Positions 17,067 through 27,610 of a DNA stretch of 64,000 nucleotides are shown one piece after another (position 1 is the first letter of the stretch; every line of letters begins with the position of its first letter). Origin of the DNA: Histidinibacterium aquaticum (GTDB lineage: Bacteria; Pseudomonadota; Alphaproteobacteria; Rhodobacterales; Rhodobacteraceae); the NCBI RefSeq assembly GCF_008710275.1, contig NZ_VYQE01000007.1, positions 62,001-126,000 on the forward strand. Reading direction: 5' to 3'. The notes beneath the pieces are model-generated. The model saw only the letters and a program-made list of their open reading frames with translations. It was not told the origin of the DNA and made no database searches. Position numbers and translations under genes: made by a program.

Positions 17067-17750
17067 ATGGCGCGCGACTGGATCATCGGCTTCGACGCCG
17101 ACGACACGCTCTGGCACAACGAGCGGGTCTTCCGCATGACGCAGGAACACGTCGCCGCCCTGCTGTCCGGGCACACCGGGGCCGCCGACCTGGCGGAGCG
17201 CCTGCTCGCCGCCGAGCGGCGCAACCTCGGCCACTACGGCTACGGGGTGAAGGGCTTCATGCTCTCGATGATCGAGACCGCCGTCGAGGTCACGGGAGAG
17301 CAGGTGCCGTCCTCGGTCATCTCCGAGATCCTCGCCGCCGGGCAGGAGATGCTCGCCCATCCCATCGACCTGCTGCCCCATGCGCGCGAGGCGGTCGAAG
17401 CCGCCGCCGAACGGGGCCGCGTGGTCCTGCTGACGAAGGGCGACCTGCTCGACCAGGAGCGCAAGCTGGCGCAGTCGGGCCTGGGCGATCTCTTTGACGA
17501 CGTTCGCATCGTGTCGGAGAAAACCGCGCAGGTCTATGCCTCGGCCTTCGGCGAGGGGCCCGCTCTCATGGTCGGCAACTCCCTGAAATCCGACGTACTG
17601 CCCGCGATCGAGGCCGGCCACTACGGCGTTCACGTGCCGCACGACCTGACCTGGGCGCTGGAGCGCGCCGACGCCCCCGAAGACCACCCCCGCTTCCGCC
17701 GGATCGCGGACCTGGGCGCGCTTCCCGCGCTCATCGATGCCCTTTCCTAG
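17067..17750 (+). CDS. HAD superfamily hydrolase
   Basis: A 227-residue haloacid dehalogenase-type phosphatase. The nucleophile motif is D10-A-D12-D-T in IGFDADDTLWHNE, the threonine/serine motif is LLTKGD and the C-terminal acidic motif lies in LMVGNSLKSDVLPAIEAG. The helical cap between residues about 20 and 100 suggests a C1-type cap. Such proteins dephosphorylate small metabolites or act as nucleotidases; the substrate is unknown. CGGAGG precedes the start at a good distance. A stem-loop with ATTTGGGG/CCCCAAAT arms lies about 50 bases after the stop. Confidence 0.88.
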   Translation: MARDWIIGFDADDTLWHNERVFRMTQEHVAALLSGHTGAADLAERLLAAERRNLGHYGYGVKGFMLSMIETAVEVTGEQVPSSVISEILAAGQEMLAHPIDLLPHAREAVEAAAERGRVVLLTKGDLLDQERKLAQSGLGDLFDDVRIVSEKTAQVYASAFGEGPALMVGNSLKSDVLPAIEAGHYGVHVPHDLTWALERADAPEDHPRFRRIADLGALPALIDALS

Positions 17751-17799
17751 CACACCGCCCCATGCCGGGAAATTCGCCGCAATCCCGCCACATTCGCCG

Positions 17800-17832
17800 A
17801 TTTGGGGGGCGCTGGGAGCCACGGCCCCAAAT
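17800..17832 (+). terminator. Stem-loop after the HAD gene
   Basis: Perfect 8-base arms ATTTGGGG (17800-17807) and CCCCAAAT (17825-17832) with a 17-base loop, between the HAD gene and the carboxypeptidase gene. There is no clean T-run after the second arm on the plus strand. It may be a terminator or lie in the carboxypeptidase promoter region. Confidence 0.4.
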
Positions 17833-17976
17833 CTGTGTTGCAAACATGAAGTCCCTGCCGCAACGCCGTGTATTTAAGGGCTTTTGGGAATGCGGGGGCC
17901 GTGCTAGCGTTTGACTAATAATTAACGGCGCACCCGGCGACAGATCGGGGCGCCTCGAGGCAGATTGAGGCAGGCG

Positions 17977-19386
17977 ATGACCATTCGCAGGGGCCACCCC
18001 GCCCGAACGGGGCTCATTCTCTGTGTCGTGCTGGTACTTGCGGCGCTTGCGCCGCTCACCTCCCGCGCCGCCCCCTATGCGGCGATGGTGGTGGATGCCC
18101 GCTCCGGAGAAGTCTTCCACGCCGAGAACGCCGACACCCAGCTCCACCCGGCCTCTCTGACCAAGATGATGACCCTCTGGATCGCCTTCGAGGCGGTCGA
18201 GCGCGGCGAGATCGGGCTGGATGACGTCATCACCATCCCGCGCGAGGCGGCGGCCGAGCCGCCCTCCGAGCTCGGTCTGCAGACCGGCCAGCAGATCCGC
18301 TTCCGCTACCTGATCCGGGCGGCCGCCGTGAAATCGGCCAACGACGCGGCCACGGCCATCGCCTTCGCCGTCGCGGGGTCCGAGGAGGCCTTCGCCGCCC
18401 GCATGAACCGCACCGCCCGCGCGATGGGCATGACCAGCACCAACTTTAAGAACGCCCACGGCCTCACCGAGGTCGGACACATGTCCACCGCCCGCGACAT
18501 GACGCTGCTGGGGCGGCACATGATCTATGACTGGCCGCAGTACTACAATCTCTTCTCCCGCCGCTCGACCGACGCCGGGCTGCGCACCGTCTCCAACACC
18601 AACCGCCGGTTCCTCGACGCCTATTCCGGGGCCGACGGCATCAAGACCGGCTACACCCGCGCCGCCGGCTCGAACCTCGTGGCCTCGGCCCAGCGCGGCA
18701 CCGAGCGGATCGTCGTGACCGTTTTCGGCGCCCCCGGGTCGGCCGCGCGCAACCAGCGCGTCGCCGAGCTCATGGACCTCGGCTTCAGCCGCGCGCCCAC
18801 GCAGGTGGCCCTGCGCCGTCCCGAGCGCCCGACTTACCTCGGGCCCGTCGCCGGCGCCCATACCGTCCGCGTGAGCGGCGCGGTGAGCAGCAGCCTGAGG
18901 CCCACGGCCCGGCCCCTGCGCGCGCTGCCGCCCGACGTGAACGCCGACCTCATCGCGGCCGCCGTGGAAGCCGCCGTTTCCGCGCCCTCGGCGGAAGAGG
19001 CCGTCTCCGCCGCGCTGGACCAGGCGAGCCAGGCCGCCCCCGCCAGCCTCACGATCGCGCCCCAGGCCCGGCCCGAGGATGTCGTGATGGCCGCCGCCGA
19101 GCCCACGCCCGAGCGCGAAGTGGTCGAACGGCTCTCGACCAGTTCCTCGCGGCACTGGGGCATCAACGTCGGCCGCTACAACAGCCGCTACCAGGCAGAG
19201 CGTGTCCTGCTGCGCGTGGCGCTCAACGAGATGTCGACCCTCGACGGCAGCCTGCGCCGCGTCGTGCAGAACCCCCGCGGCTTCGACGCCAACTTCATGG
19301 GCCTGACCCGGGAGACGGCCGACCTTGCCTGCCGGCGCCTGCAGGCCCGGGGCACGACCTGCTTCATGGTCCAGCCGCCGAGCTGA
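17977..19386 (+). CDS. D-alanyl-D-alanine carboxypeptidase with C-terminal SPOR domain
   Basis: A periplasmic penicillin-binding protein of the DacA/DacC (S11) type that removes the terminal D-Ala from peptidoglycan stem peptides. After a signal peptide (about residues 1-32, hydrophobic LILCVVLVLAALAPL) come the three active-site motifs: SLTK (60-63), SAN (120-122) and KTG (223-225). The C-terminal part from about 388 is a SPOR domain (HWGINVGRYNSR...), which binds denuded glycan and often targets division septa. An Ala/Pro-rich linker joins them. The ATG at 17977 is chosen over a TTG at 17965 because GAGG lies 6 bases upstream. Total length is 469 aa. Confidence 0.93.
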   Translation: MTIRRGHPARTGLILCVVLVLAALAPLTSRAAPYAAMVVDARSGEVFHAENADTQLHPASLTKMMTLWIAFEAVERGEIGLDDVITIPREAAAEPPSELGLQTGQQIRFRYLIRAAAVKSANDAATAIAFAVAGSEEAFAARMNRTARAMGMTSTNFKNAHGLTEVGHMSTARDMTLLGRHMIYDWPQYYNLFSRRSTDAGLRTVSNTNRRFLDAYSGADGIKTGYTRAAGSNLVASAQRGTERIVVTVFGAPGSAARNQRVAELMDLGFSRAPTQVALRRPERPTYLGPVAGAHTVRVSGAVSSSLRPTARPLRALPPDVNADLIAAAVEAAVSAPSAEEAVSAALDQASQAAPASLTIAPQARPEDVVMAAAEPTPEREVVERLSTSSSRHWGINVGRYNSRYQAERVLLRVALNEMSTLDGSLRRVVQNPRGFDANFMGLTRETADLACRRLQARGTTCFMVQPPS

Positions 19387-19389
19387 CCA

Positions 19390-19475
19390 CCCCAGGCTTC
19401 ATCTAGCCAGAAATACCTCGAGACCGCGTAAACGCCCGTCCCGCCCTCCGCCCATCCGGGCACCCCGCGGGACGG
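19390..19475 (-). repeat. Composite intergenic repeat, partial copy D
   Basis: On the minus strand the box CTCGAGGTATTTCTGGC...AGATGAAGCC (19421-19390) matches copies A, B, C and E. In place of the usual two hairpins the flanking sequence forms one GC-rich hairpin with arms CCGTCCCGC (19436-19444) and GCGGGACGG (19467-19475). It lies between the convergent carboxypeptidase and yejF genes. Confidence 0.6.
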
Positions 19476-19513
19476 CGGGCGGGGCGCCTTCCGCCGCAGG
19501 CGGAACAGCGCCG

Positions 19514-19523
<10 letters not shown>
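19467..19523 (-). terminator. Nested stem-loop over the yejF stop codon
   Basis: Outer arms GACGGCGGG (19471-19479) and CACGCCGTC (19515-19523, one mismatch) enclose a perfect inner hairpin TTCCGCC-GCA-GGCGGAA (19489-19505). The yejF stop (19514-19516) falls at the base of the outer arm. It is the same design as at the hemF stop, with a longer inner stem. The role as a terminator or 3'-end stabiliser is inferred. Confidence 0.5.
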
Positions 19524-21114
<1,591 letters not shown>

Positions 21115-21118
<4 letters not shown>

Positions 21119-22359
21119 CGCATCCCCGGCGCATCTGAGGCGACAGCGGGGTCGCCGGTCACGTCATCCGCCGCGGGCTCGGCCTGCACCTCGCCCGAGA
21201 AGGTCTTGCGCGGGTCGAAGGCGTCCCGGATGCCCTCGAAGATGAAGACCAGCAGCGACAGCATGATCGCGAAGGTGAAGAAGGCGGTGAACCCCAGCCA
21301 GGGCGCCTGCAGGTTCTGCTTGGCCTGCAGCGTCATCTCGCCCAGCGAAGGCGCGGAAGACGGCAGGCCGAAGCCCAGGAAGTCGAGGCTGGCCAGCGTG
21401 GCGATCGAGCCGGTGATAAGGAACGGTAGCATAGTCACGGTCGCCACCATGGCATTGGGCAGCATGTGGCGGAACATGATGGTCACGTTGCTCACGCCCA
21501 GCGCCTTGGCCGCGCGGATGTACTCGAAGTTCCGCGCGCGCAGGAACTCCGCCCGGACCACGCCCACGAGCGCGGGCCATCCGAAGAGGACCGTCAGGAA
21601 GACCAGTAGCCAGAAACTTCGTCCCAGGATCGCGAAGACGATGATGATGACGTAGAGGCTCGGCGTCCCCGTCCAGATCTCGATGAAGCGCTGGAAGATG
21701 AGGTCTGTCCATCCGCCGAAATAGCCCTGCACCGCGCCCGCCACGATGCCGATGAGCGAGGAGGCCACCGTCACCACCAGCGCGAAGAGCACCGAGAGGC
21801 GAAAGCCGTAGATCACCCGGGCGACCACGTCGCGCTTGGTATCGTCGGTGCCCAGCCAGTTGTCGGAGGTCGGCGGCGAGGGGGCCACGCCCGGCACGTC
21901 GACGATTGTATCGTAGCTGTAGGGGATCAGCGGCCAGAGCACCCAGCCCCGGTCGAACTCCGGATCGTCGATCTCGCCCGCCTTGGCGGCGGCGATGGTC
22001 TCGTCCGGCGCGTCGAAGCACATGTCGGCCAGGCCGCCGGTGATGATCAGGCATTCGACCTCGACGTCCTTGTAGGCCGCCTCGGTGCGGAAATCGCCGC
22101 CGAAGTCCTGCTCGGAGTAGAACGAGAAGACCGGCATCCGCAAATCGCCCCGGTAGTTCACCAGGATCGGCTCGTCGTTGGCGATGAACTCGGCGATCAG
22201 CGACAGCCCGAAGAGGATCGAGAAGATCCACAGCGACCAGAGCGCGCGACGATTGCGGCGGAAGTTGCGCCAGCGCCGTTGGTTGAGCGGCGACAGGAAC
22301 GGCCGCCGCTGCTTGAGCGCGGCCGTCTGCTGGAAGGCGGGTTCGGTCTGGTTCGACAT
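21115..22359 (-). CDS. yejE: Peptide ABC transporter permease YejE
   Basis: Inner-membrane permease of the Yej importer, 414 aa. It begins with a cytoplasmic segment rich in Arg (LSPLNQRRWRNFRRNRRALW), a first span near residues 42-60 and a periplasmic stretch of about 130 residues including GTDDTKRDVVARVIYGFRLS. Further spans follow, with the permease EAA-type loop EFLRARNFEYIRAAKALGVSN. A roughly 45-residue Pro/Ala tail ends the protein. GGAGGGG-like purines precede the ATG. It lies 3 bases after yejB and overlaps yejF by ATGA, so the operon is tightly coupled. Confidence 0.95.
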
Positions 22360-22362
22360 GGC

Positions 22363-23436
22363 CTATCCCCTCGCCTCGAAGTCGATGCGCGGGTCGATCA
22401 TCACGTAGGTCAGGTCGGTCAGGATGCCGACGATCAGCCCGATCAGCGAGAAGGTGAAGAGCGTGCCGAAGACCACCGGGTAGTCCCGCGCGACCGCGGC
22501 CTCGTACCCGAGCCGGCCCAGTCCGTCGAGCGAGAAGAGAGTCTCGATGATCAGCGAGCCGCCGAAGAAGACCCCGATGAAGAGCGCCGGGAAACCGGAG
22601 ATGACGATCAGCATCGCGTTCCGGAAGACGTGGCCGTACAGCACCTTGCGCTCGGCCAGCCCCTTGGCGCGGGCGGTCATCACGTACTGCTTCTTGATCT
22701 CGTCGAGGAAGCTGTTCTTGGTCAGCAGCGTCAATGTGGCGAAGGCCGAGATTGTCGAGGCCAGCACCGGCAGCGCGATGTGCCAGAGGTAGTCGAGCAC
22801 CTTGCCGATGAGGCTCATGCTCTCCCAGTCGTCGGAGACGAGCCCCCGCAGCGGGAACAGCCGGAAGTAGGACCCGCCTGCAAAGAGCACGATCAGCAGG
22901 ATCGCGAAGAGGAAGCCGGGGATCGCGTAGCCCACGATGATCGCGCCCGAGGTCCATGTGTCGAACGGCGTGCCGTCGCGCGTGGCCTTCTTGATGCCAA
23001 GCGGGATCGAGACGAGGTAGGCGATCAGCGTCGACCAGAGCCCCAGCGTGATCGACACCGGCATCTTCTCCAGCACGAGGTCGATGACCGAAATGTTTCG
23101 GAAGTAGCTCTCGCCGAAGTCGAAGCGGATGTAGTTCCACATCATGTTGAGGAAGCGCTCGAGCGGAGGCTTGTCGAAGCCGAACTCCCGCTCGAGGTCC
23201 GCGATGAAGTCCGCCGGCAGGCCCTGCGCGCCGATGTAGTCGCTTTCGCCCGCGGCGAGGGTCTCCGACCCGCCGCCCGAGAAGCTCTCGAACACGTCGC
23301 CGCCGCCTTCCATGCGGGCGATGATCTGCTCGATCGGGCCGCCGGGCACGAACTGCGTGAGGGTGAAATTGATGATCATGATCCCGAGCAGCGTCGGGAT
23401 CACGAGCAACAAGCGTCGAAGGATATAGGCGCCCAA
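22363..23436 (-). CDS. yejB: Peptide ABC transporter permease YejB
   Basis: The second permease of the Yej system, 357 aa, with the DppB/OppB-type fold: N-terminal span [18 protein letters not shown], a periplasmic loop of about 90 residues, then five more spans with the EAA-type loop [27 protein letters not shown]. The start is a TTG at 23436, preceded by GGAAGGGG at a good distance; no ATG upstream or close downstream gives a proper first span. The use of TTG may lower translation relative to yejA. It is 26 bases after the yejA stop on the same strand. Confidence 0.93.
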   Translation of the reverse strand: MGAYILRRLLLVIPTLLGIMIINFTLTQFVPGGPIEQIIARMEGGGDVFESFSGGGSETLAAGESDYIGAQGLPADFIADLEREFGFDKPPLERFLNMMWNYIRFDFGESYFRNISVIDLVLEKMPVSITLGLWSTLIAYLVSIPLGIKKATRDGTPFDTWTSGAIIVGYAIPGFLFAILLIVLFAGGSYFRLFPLRGLVSDDWESMSLIGKVLDYLWHIALPVLASTISAFATLTLLTKNSFLDEIKKQYVMTARAKGLAERKVLYGHVFRNAMLIVISGFPALFIGVFFGGSLIIETLFSLDGLGRLGYEAAVARDYPVVFGTLFTFSLIGLIVGILTDLTYVMIDPRIDFEARG

Positions 23437-23462
23437 GACGGTGCCCCTTCCGTCCTAACGGT

Positions 23463-25382
23463 TTACTGGAATGCGCCCGCCTGCCGCAGCTCTTCGGCGC
23501 GGTCTGCGTTGTACCACCAGAAATCCAGATGGCCCAATGACAAGGGCGGGATGTCCTGCGGATGCTCGAACATGTCGTAGTAGGCCACCCAATGCTGGTT
23601 GTTGTACCACTGCGGCACGTCGAAGCCGATGGAGCGCAGCACCCGGTCGAGCGCCTGCGTCGCGGCCTCGAGCTCGGGCAGCGTTTCCGCCTGCACGATG
23701 TTCGGGATCAGGCGGTCAACTGCCTCGTTCCGCAGGCGCATGAGGTTGCGCGAGCTGTCGTCGGCGGTCTTGGAGGCGTACCACTGCTCGAGCCCGGTTC
23801 CCGGCTCGAAGCCCATGTCGAAGCCGTGGTTGGTGAGGTCGAAGTCGCCCGAGCGGCGGCGCTCGACGTACTGGGCGAAGTCGACCCGTTCCAGCACGCC
23901 GCGGACGCCGAGGCGCTCGAGGTTCTCGATGTAGGGGTTCACGATCCGGTCGAACTGGGGCGAGACCTGAAGGATCACGACCTCCAGAACCTCGCCGTCC
24001 CTCTCGTAGTAGCCGCTGTCGCCGATCTCGTAACCTGCCTCCTGGAGCAGCGCGGCCGCCTCGCGCAGGGTGCGGCGGGAGGGCGCGTTCTCCTCGGGGT
24101 CGTTGACCGGCGGGATCACGGCGGGCTCGGTCAGGATGCTCTCGTCAAGCAGACCCTCGTCGACCAGCGGCTGCAGGAGCTCGGTCTCGCGGTCGCCCGG
24201 AGGGCCCTCAGCCGCGAGGTTGGTACCGGACCAGAAGCTGACGGGACGCTCGTAGAGGCCGTAGAACAGCGTGCGGTTCGACCATTCGAAGTTGAACATC
24301 ATCTCGATCGCGCGGCGGGTCGACTCGTCCTGCCACTTCTCGCGGTCGAGGTTGAAGACGAAGGCCTGACGCGTTCCGACGGTGCCGTCGGGCAGCTCCT
24401 CGGTCACCGCCCAGCCGTTGTCGAGCGCGGGGAAGTCGTAGCCCGTCGCCCACTGGCGCGAGGAATTCTCGACGCGGAAGGTGTATTCGCCCGCCTTGAA
24501 GGCCTCGAAGGCGGCAGAGCTGTCGGCGAAATACTCGACCCGGATGGTCTCGAAGTTGCCGCGGCCCTGGTTGAACGGGTGATCGAAGCCCCAGTAATCG
24601 GGGTTCGAGCGATAGACGATCTGGCGGTTGTAGTCGAAGCTGTCGAGCACGTACTGCCCGGTCGCCATGAAGGGCTCCTCGGTCGACTCGTCCAGCCGCA
24701 CCTCGTTCTCCTCGAACCAGTCGGCGGAAAAGACCGGCGTGCCCCCGGCGAACCCCATGCGGTCGCGGCGCGGCGACTCGGGGTTGAAGTTGAAGCGGAC
24801 GCGATGGTCGTCCAGCACTTCTACGCTGTCGACGAAGCCCTGCGCCACGTTGCGGTACTCGGCGATGCCCTGCTCGATGAAGATGTCGTAGGAAAAGGCC
24901 ACGTCCTCGGCCGTCATCGGCTCGCCGTTGGCGAAGGTGACGTCGTCGCGGAGGTTGAAGATCACGTAGGAGAGGTCCTCGGGATACTCCAGCGTCGTGC
25001 AGAGGTAGCAGTAGAGCCCATAGGGATCGTCGGCCGTCGAGATCAGGATCGATTCAGACCCGATCGTCGAGAGGGCGGCCGAGACGCCCTGCCGGGCATA
25101 GTTGTTGAAGCTGTCGAAAGTGCCCTGCGACCAGACCGCGATCTCTCCGCCGAAGGGTGCCTCGGGGTTCACGTAGTCCAGGTGCTCCATGTCGGCGGGA
25201 TACTTCAGCTCGCCGAAGTTGGTGTAGCCGTGGCTCTCGGTGAGCGCGTCGCCCTCCTGCCCCCGGGCCTGTGCGGCTGCGAAGGCAAGAAGCAGCACGG
25301 ATCCGGCCAGCGCGATCCGGGGTCCGGCGGACGCCGGTTCGGCAGCGCGGGCGCGGGAACTCACGGGCGGGCGTCGGGTCAT
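23463..25382 (-). CDS. yejA: Peptide ABC transporter substrate-binding protein YejA
   Basis: Periplasmic solute-binding protein of the SBP_bac_5 family, 639 aa, first gene of yejABEF. It has a long signal peptide (basic region to about 22, hydrophobic IALAGSVLLLAFAAAQARG, cleavage near residue 42). The mature protein contains family blocks such as LTYWNPEAPFGG-like LDYVNPEAPFGG, DDVTFANGEPMTAEDVAFSYD and VFNLDREKWQDESTRRAIEMMFNFEW, the last typical of YejA. AGGAGAG lies before the ATG. It would bind oligopeptides and hand them to YejBE. It diverges from nothing nearby; about 180 bases and a terminator separate it from cycM. Confidence 0.95.
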   Translation of the reverse strand: MTRRPPVSSRARAAEPASAGPRIALAGSVLLLAFAAAQARGQEGDALTESHGYTNFGELKYPADMEHLDYVNPEAPFGGEIAVWSQGTFDSFNNYARQGVSAALSTIGSESILISTADDPYGLYCYLCTTLEYPEDLSYVIFNLRDDVTFANGEPMTAEDVAFSYDIFIEQGIAEYRNVAQGFVDSVEVLDDHRVRFNFNPESPRRDRMGFAGGTPVFSADWFEENEVRLDESTEEPFMATGQYVLDSFDYNRQIVYRSNPDYWGFDHPFNQGRGNFETIRVEYFADSSAAFEAFKAGEYTFRVENSSRQWATGYDFPALDNGWAVTEELPDGTVGTRQAFVFNLDREKWQDESTRRAIEMMFNFEWSNRTLFYGLYERPVSFWSGTNLAAEGPPGDRETELLQPLVDEGLLDESILTEPAVIPPVNDPEENAPSRRTLREAAALLQEAGYEIGDSGYYERDGEVLEVVILQVSPQFDRIVNPYIENLERLGVRGVLERVDFAQYVERRRSGDFDLTNHGFDMGFEPGTGLEQWYASKTADDSSRNLMRLRNEAVDRLIPNIVQAETLPELEAATQALDRVLRSIGFDVPQWYNNQHWVAYYDMFEHPQDIPPLSLGHLDFWWYNADRAEELRQAGAFQ

Positions 25383-25556
25383 GTCACTCTCCTGTCGCGG
25401 CGGACCGATCGGCGGGGCGTGGCAGCCCTCAGGTCGTCAAACTGTAGCTAAATTTGCGTCCGTCGAACATTCAAGGCGCGAATTCGTCAGAGGCCCGTGA
25501 ACAGCCGCGTCCCGCCGGATCGGTGCGCGCGTGCCGCAAATCCGGGCCGCGCAACG

Positions 25557-25580
25557 AAAAAGGCCGCCCAGCGGGCGGCC
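25557..25580 (-). terminator. Rho-independent terminator of cycM
   Basis: On the minus strand GGCCGCCC-GCT-GGGCGGCC (25580-25562) is followed by a run of five T (25561-25557), 23 bases after the cycM stop. The strong stem, short loop and T-tract make this the clearest intrinsic terminator in the window. Confidence 0.85.
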
Positions 25581-25603
25581 CTGTCCGATAGCGTGACCGA
25601 CGA

Positions 25604-26125
25604 TCACCCGCCGATGGAGTCGAGGTAGGCGATCAGGTTCGCACGATCCTCGATGCGGCGCATGCCGGCGTAGCCCATGGCGGTGCCGGGTGCCCAGCCC
25701 GAGGGATCCTCGAGGAAGTGGTTGAGATTCTCCGGCGTCCAGACGTCGGCCTGCTCGACCAGCGCGCCGGAGTAGTTGAAGCCCTCGACGCTGGCCACGT
25801 CGCGGCCAACGACACCGTAGAGGTAGGGGCCGGTGCCGTTCACGCCCTCTTCCAGCGCGTGGCAGGCCCGGCAGTTGCGCCACAGTTCCTCGCCCGCGGC
25901 GGCATCTGCGCTCGCGAAGACCTCTTCGAAGGCGGGGCCTTCGTCCTCTGCAGCGCCTTCTTCGCCGGTGCTCTCCTCCTCGACCTCGATGACGTAGGCC
26001 TGCTCGCCCTCGCCGTGGCCGCCGGAGTGATAGATGGCCTCGGCCGCCCATCCGCCGAGCAGGAAGACCAGCAACGTCCCGCAGAAACCGCCGAGTACCT
26101 TGGTGAGGGTCATTGTGTCGAACAT
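25604..26125 (-). CDS. cycM: Membrane-anchored cytochrome c552
   Basis: A class I c-type cytochrome tethered to the inner membrane, carrying electrons between the bc1 complex and terminal oxidases. The 173-residue protein closely follows Paracoccus CycM: an uncleaved N-terminal anchor (about 8-28), an acidic linker (EEESTGEEGAAEDEGP), then the haem domain with C85-R-A-C88-H89 and axial M150 in GTAMGYAG. The start MFDTMTLTKV at 26125 matches the family; an upstream extension does not. It diverges from pheA and has a strong terminator. It functionally complements the quinone enzymes elsewhere in the window. Confidence 0.93.
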   Translation of the reverse strand: MFDTMTLTKVLGGFCGTLLVFLLGGWAAEAIYHSGGHGEGEQAYVIEVEEESTGEEGAAEDEGPAFEEVFASADAAAGEELWRNCRACHALEEGVNGTGPYLYGVVGRDVASVEGFNYSGALVEQADVWTPENLNHFLEDPSGWAPGTAMGYAGMRRIEDRANLIAYLDSIGG

Positions 26126-26241
26126 GTCGCGTTCCGTCCCGATCTCGTGTTGGCGGCCATGTATCCGCTTGGGAGCGATAGTTTCAAGATGTAGCACCGC
26201 GACGAAATGCCCGTTTTTGCGCTCCGGGGGGAAGCGGCTGA

Positions 26242-27099
26242 ATGAAAGGGAAGATCGCCTTCCAAGGCGAAGCCGGCGCCTACGGGCATCAGGCCTGCGT
26301 GGAAGCGCGGCCCGACCTGGAGCCTATGCCATGCCCAACCTTCGAACATGCGATCGAGGCGGTCCGTAAGGGCGACGCCGAGCTCGGCATGATCGCGGTG
26401 GAGAATTCGACCTATGGCCGGGTCGCCGACGTCCACCACCTGCTGCCCGAGAGCGGACTGCACATCGTGGCCGAGCATTTCCTGCGGGTGCACATCAACC
26501 TGCTGGCGCCTCCGGGGGCGCGGCTCTCCGGCATCCGTCGCGTCCGCTCGATGTCGATCCTGCTCGGCCAGGCTCGCGGGTTCATCCGCGAGCACGACCT
26601 CGAGACGATGGACTGGACCGACAACGCCCGCGCCGCGCGGGACGTGGCGGAGCTGGGCGATCTCTCAGAGGGGGCCCTCGCCTCGGAACTCGCCGCGGAG
26701 GCCTACGGCCTGCAGGTCCTCGCCCGGCGGATCGAGGATCACGACCGCAACACCACCCGCTTCGTGCTCATGGCGCGCGAGCCCGACTTCAACCGGCGCG
26801 GACCGGGCGGGATGATCACCAGCTTCATCTTCCGCGTCCGCAACATTCCCGCAGCGCTCTACAAGGCGATGGGCGGTTTCGCGACGAACGGCGTGAACAT
26901 GACCAAGCTCGAGAGCTACATGGTCGACGGCAACTTCTCCGCGACCCAGTTCTACGCCGAGATCGAGGGCCACCCCGACGACCGTTCGGTCCAGCTCGCG
27001 CTGGAGGAGCTCGACTACTTCACCGACAAGCTGAAGCTGATGGGCGTCTTCCCGGCCGACCGCCGCCGCTACGAGACCCGGCGCAACAGCCAGGACTGA
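26242..27099 (+). CDS. pheA: Prephenate dehydratase
   Basis: Converts prephenate to phenylpyruvate in phenylalanine synthesis. This is the monofunctional 285-residue form with no chorismate mutase domain. The catalytic domain begins KIAFQGEAGAYGHQAC, with the two periplasmic-binding-like lobes and the conserved NTTRFVLM threonine-arginine-phenylalanine motif at about 172-176. A C-terminal ACT domain (about 190-275) starts TSFIFRVRNIPAALYKAMG and includes NMTKLESYMV, the site of allosteric phenylalanine control. It is divergent from cycM and convergent with the SRPBCC gene, with 4 bases between stops. Confidence 0.96.
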   Translation: MKGKIAFQGEAGAYGHQACVEARPDLEPMPCPTFEHAIEAVRKGDAELGMIAVENSTYGRVADVHHLLPESGLHIVAEHFLRVHINLLAPPGARLSGIRRVRSMSILLGQARGFIREHDLETMDWTDNARAARDVAELGDLSEGALASELAAEAYGLQVLARRIEDHDRNTTRFVLMAREPDFNRRGPGGMITSFIFRVRNIPAALYKAMGGFATNGVNMTKLESYMVDGNFSATQFYAEIEGHPDDRSVQLALEELDYFTDKLKLMGVFPADRRRYETRRNSQD

Positions 27100-27103
27100 G
27101 ACG

Positions 27104-27571
27104 TCAGGCCCGCAGGCGTTCCCGCCGCTCGATCTCGCTCGCCCAATCCGCGACCCGCGCCTTGAACCGGCGGTCGAGGTTCGACTTGGCCAATTTCAGC
27201 GACTGGATCATCAGCCGGGCCGAGAGCGTGCCGGGCTTCAGCGTCACTGCCACGGAAACCCGCGTGCGGCCCGGCGAGAGCTGAACCAGGTCGATCGTCG
27301 TCAGGCCCTCGATACCCCCGGAGGTAAAGGACACGACGAGGCCGCTCGGCGGCTCGAAGTCCGTCATCGTGGCCAGAACCTCGCGCCGCTTGCCGCGAAA
27401 GACGAACTTCACGGTCCAGCGCGTTCCAGCGCCGGGGCCCCCCGGCGGGTCCTCGCGCTGCACCTGGGCGCCGCGCCGGAGCGCGGCCCGCTCGAACCCT
27501 TCGAAATCCATGACGGCGGCGAAGACCGTCTCGATCGGCGCCTCGATGTCTTCGCGGTCGGAAAACTTCAT
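27104..27571 (-). CDS. SRPBCC (START/polyketide cyclase-like) domain protein
   Basis: A 155-residue single-domain protein with the start of the SRPBCC fold, DIEAPIETVFAAVMDFEGFERAALRR, followed by alternating strands and a long C-terminal helix with basic residues (LKLAKSNLDRRFKARVADW). Proteins of this fold hold hydrophobic ligands in a deep pocket; none is known for this one. No signal peptide or membrane span is present. GGAAGGA precedes the start. It is 39 bases after nudC on the same strand and probably cotranscribed with it. Function cannot be assigned. Confidence 0.82.
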   Translation of the reverse strand: MKFSDREDIEAPIETVFAAVMDFEGFERAALRRGAQVQREDPPGGPGAGTRWTVKFVFRGKRREVLATMTDFEPPSGLVVSFTSGGIEGLTTIDLVQLSPGRTRVSVAVTLKPGTLSARLMIQSLKLAKSNLDRRFKARVADWASEIERRERLRA

Positions 27572-27610
27572 CTGCTCACTGTCCTTCCGCCCCCGGGGCG
27601 AAGTCTTAGG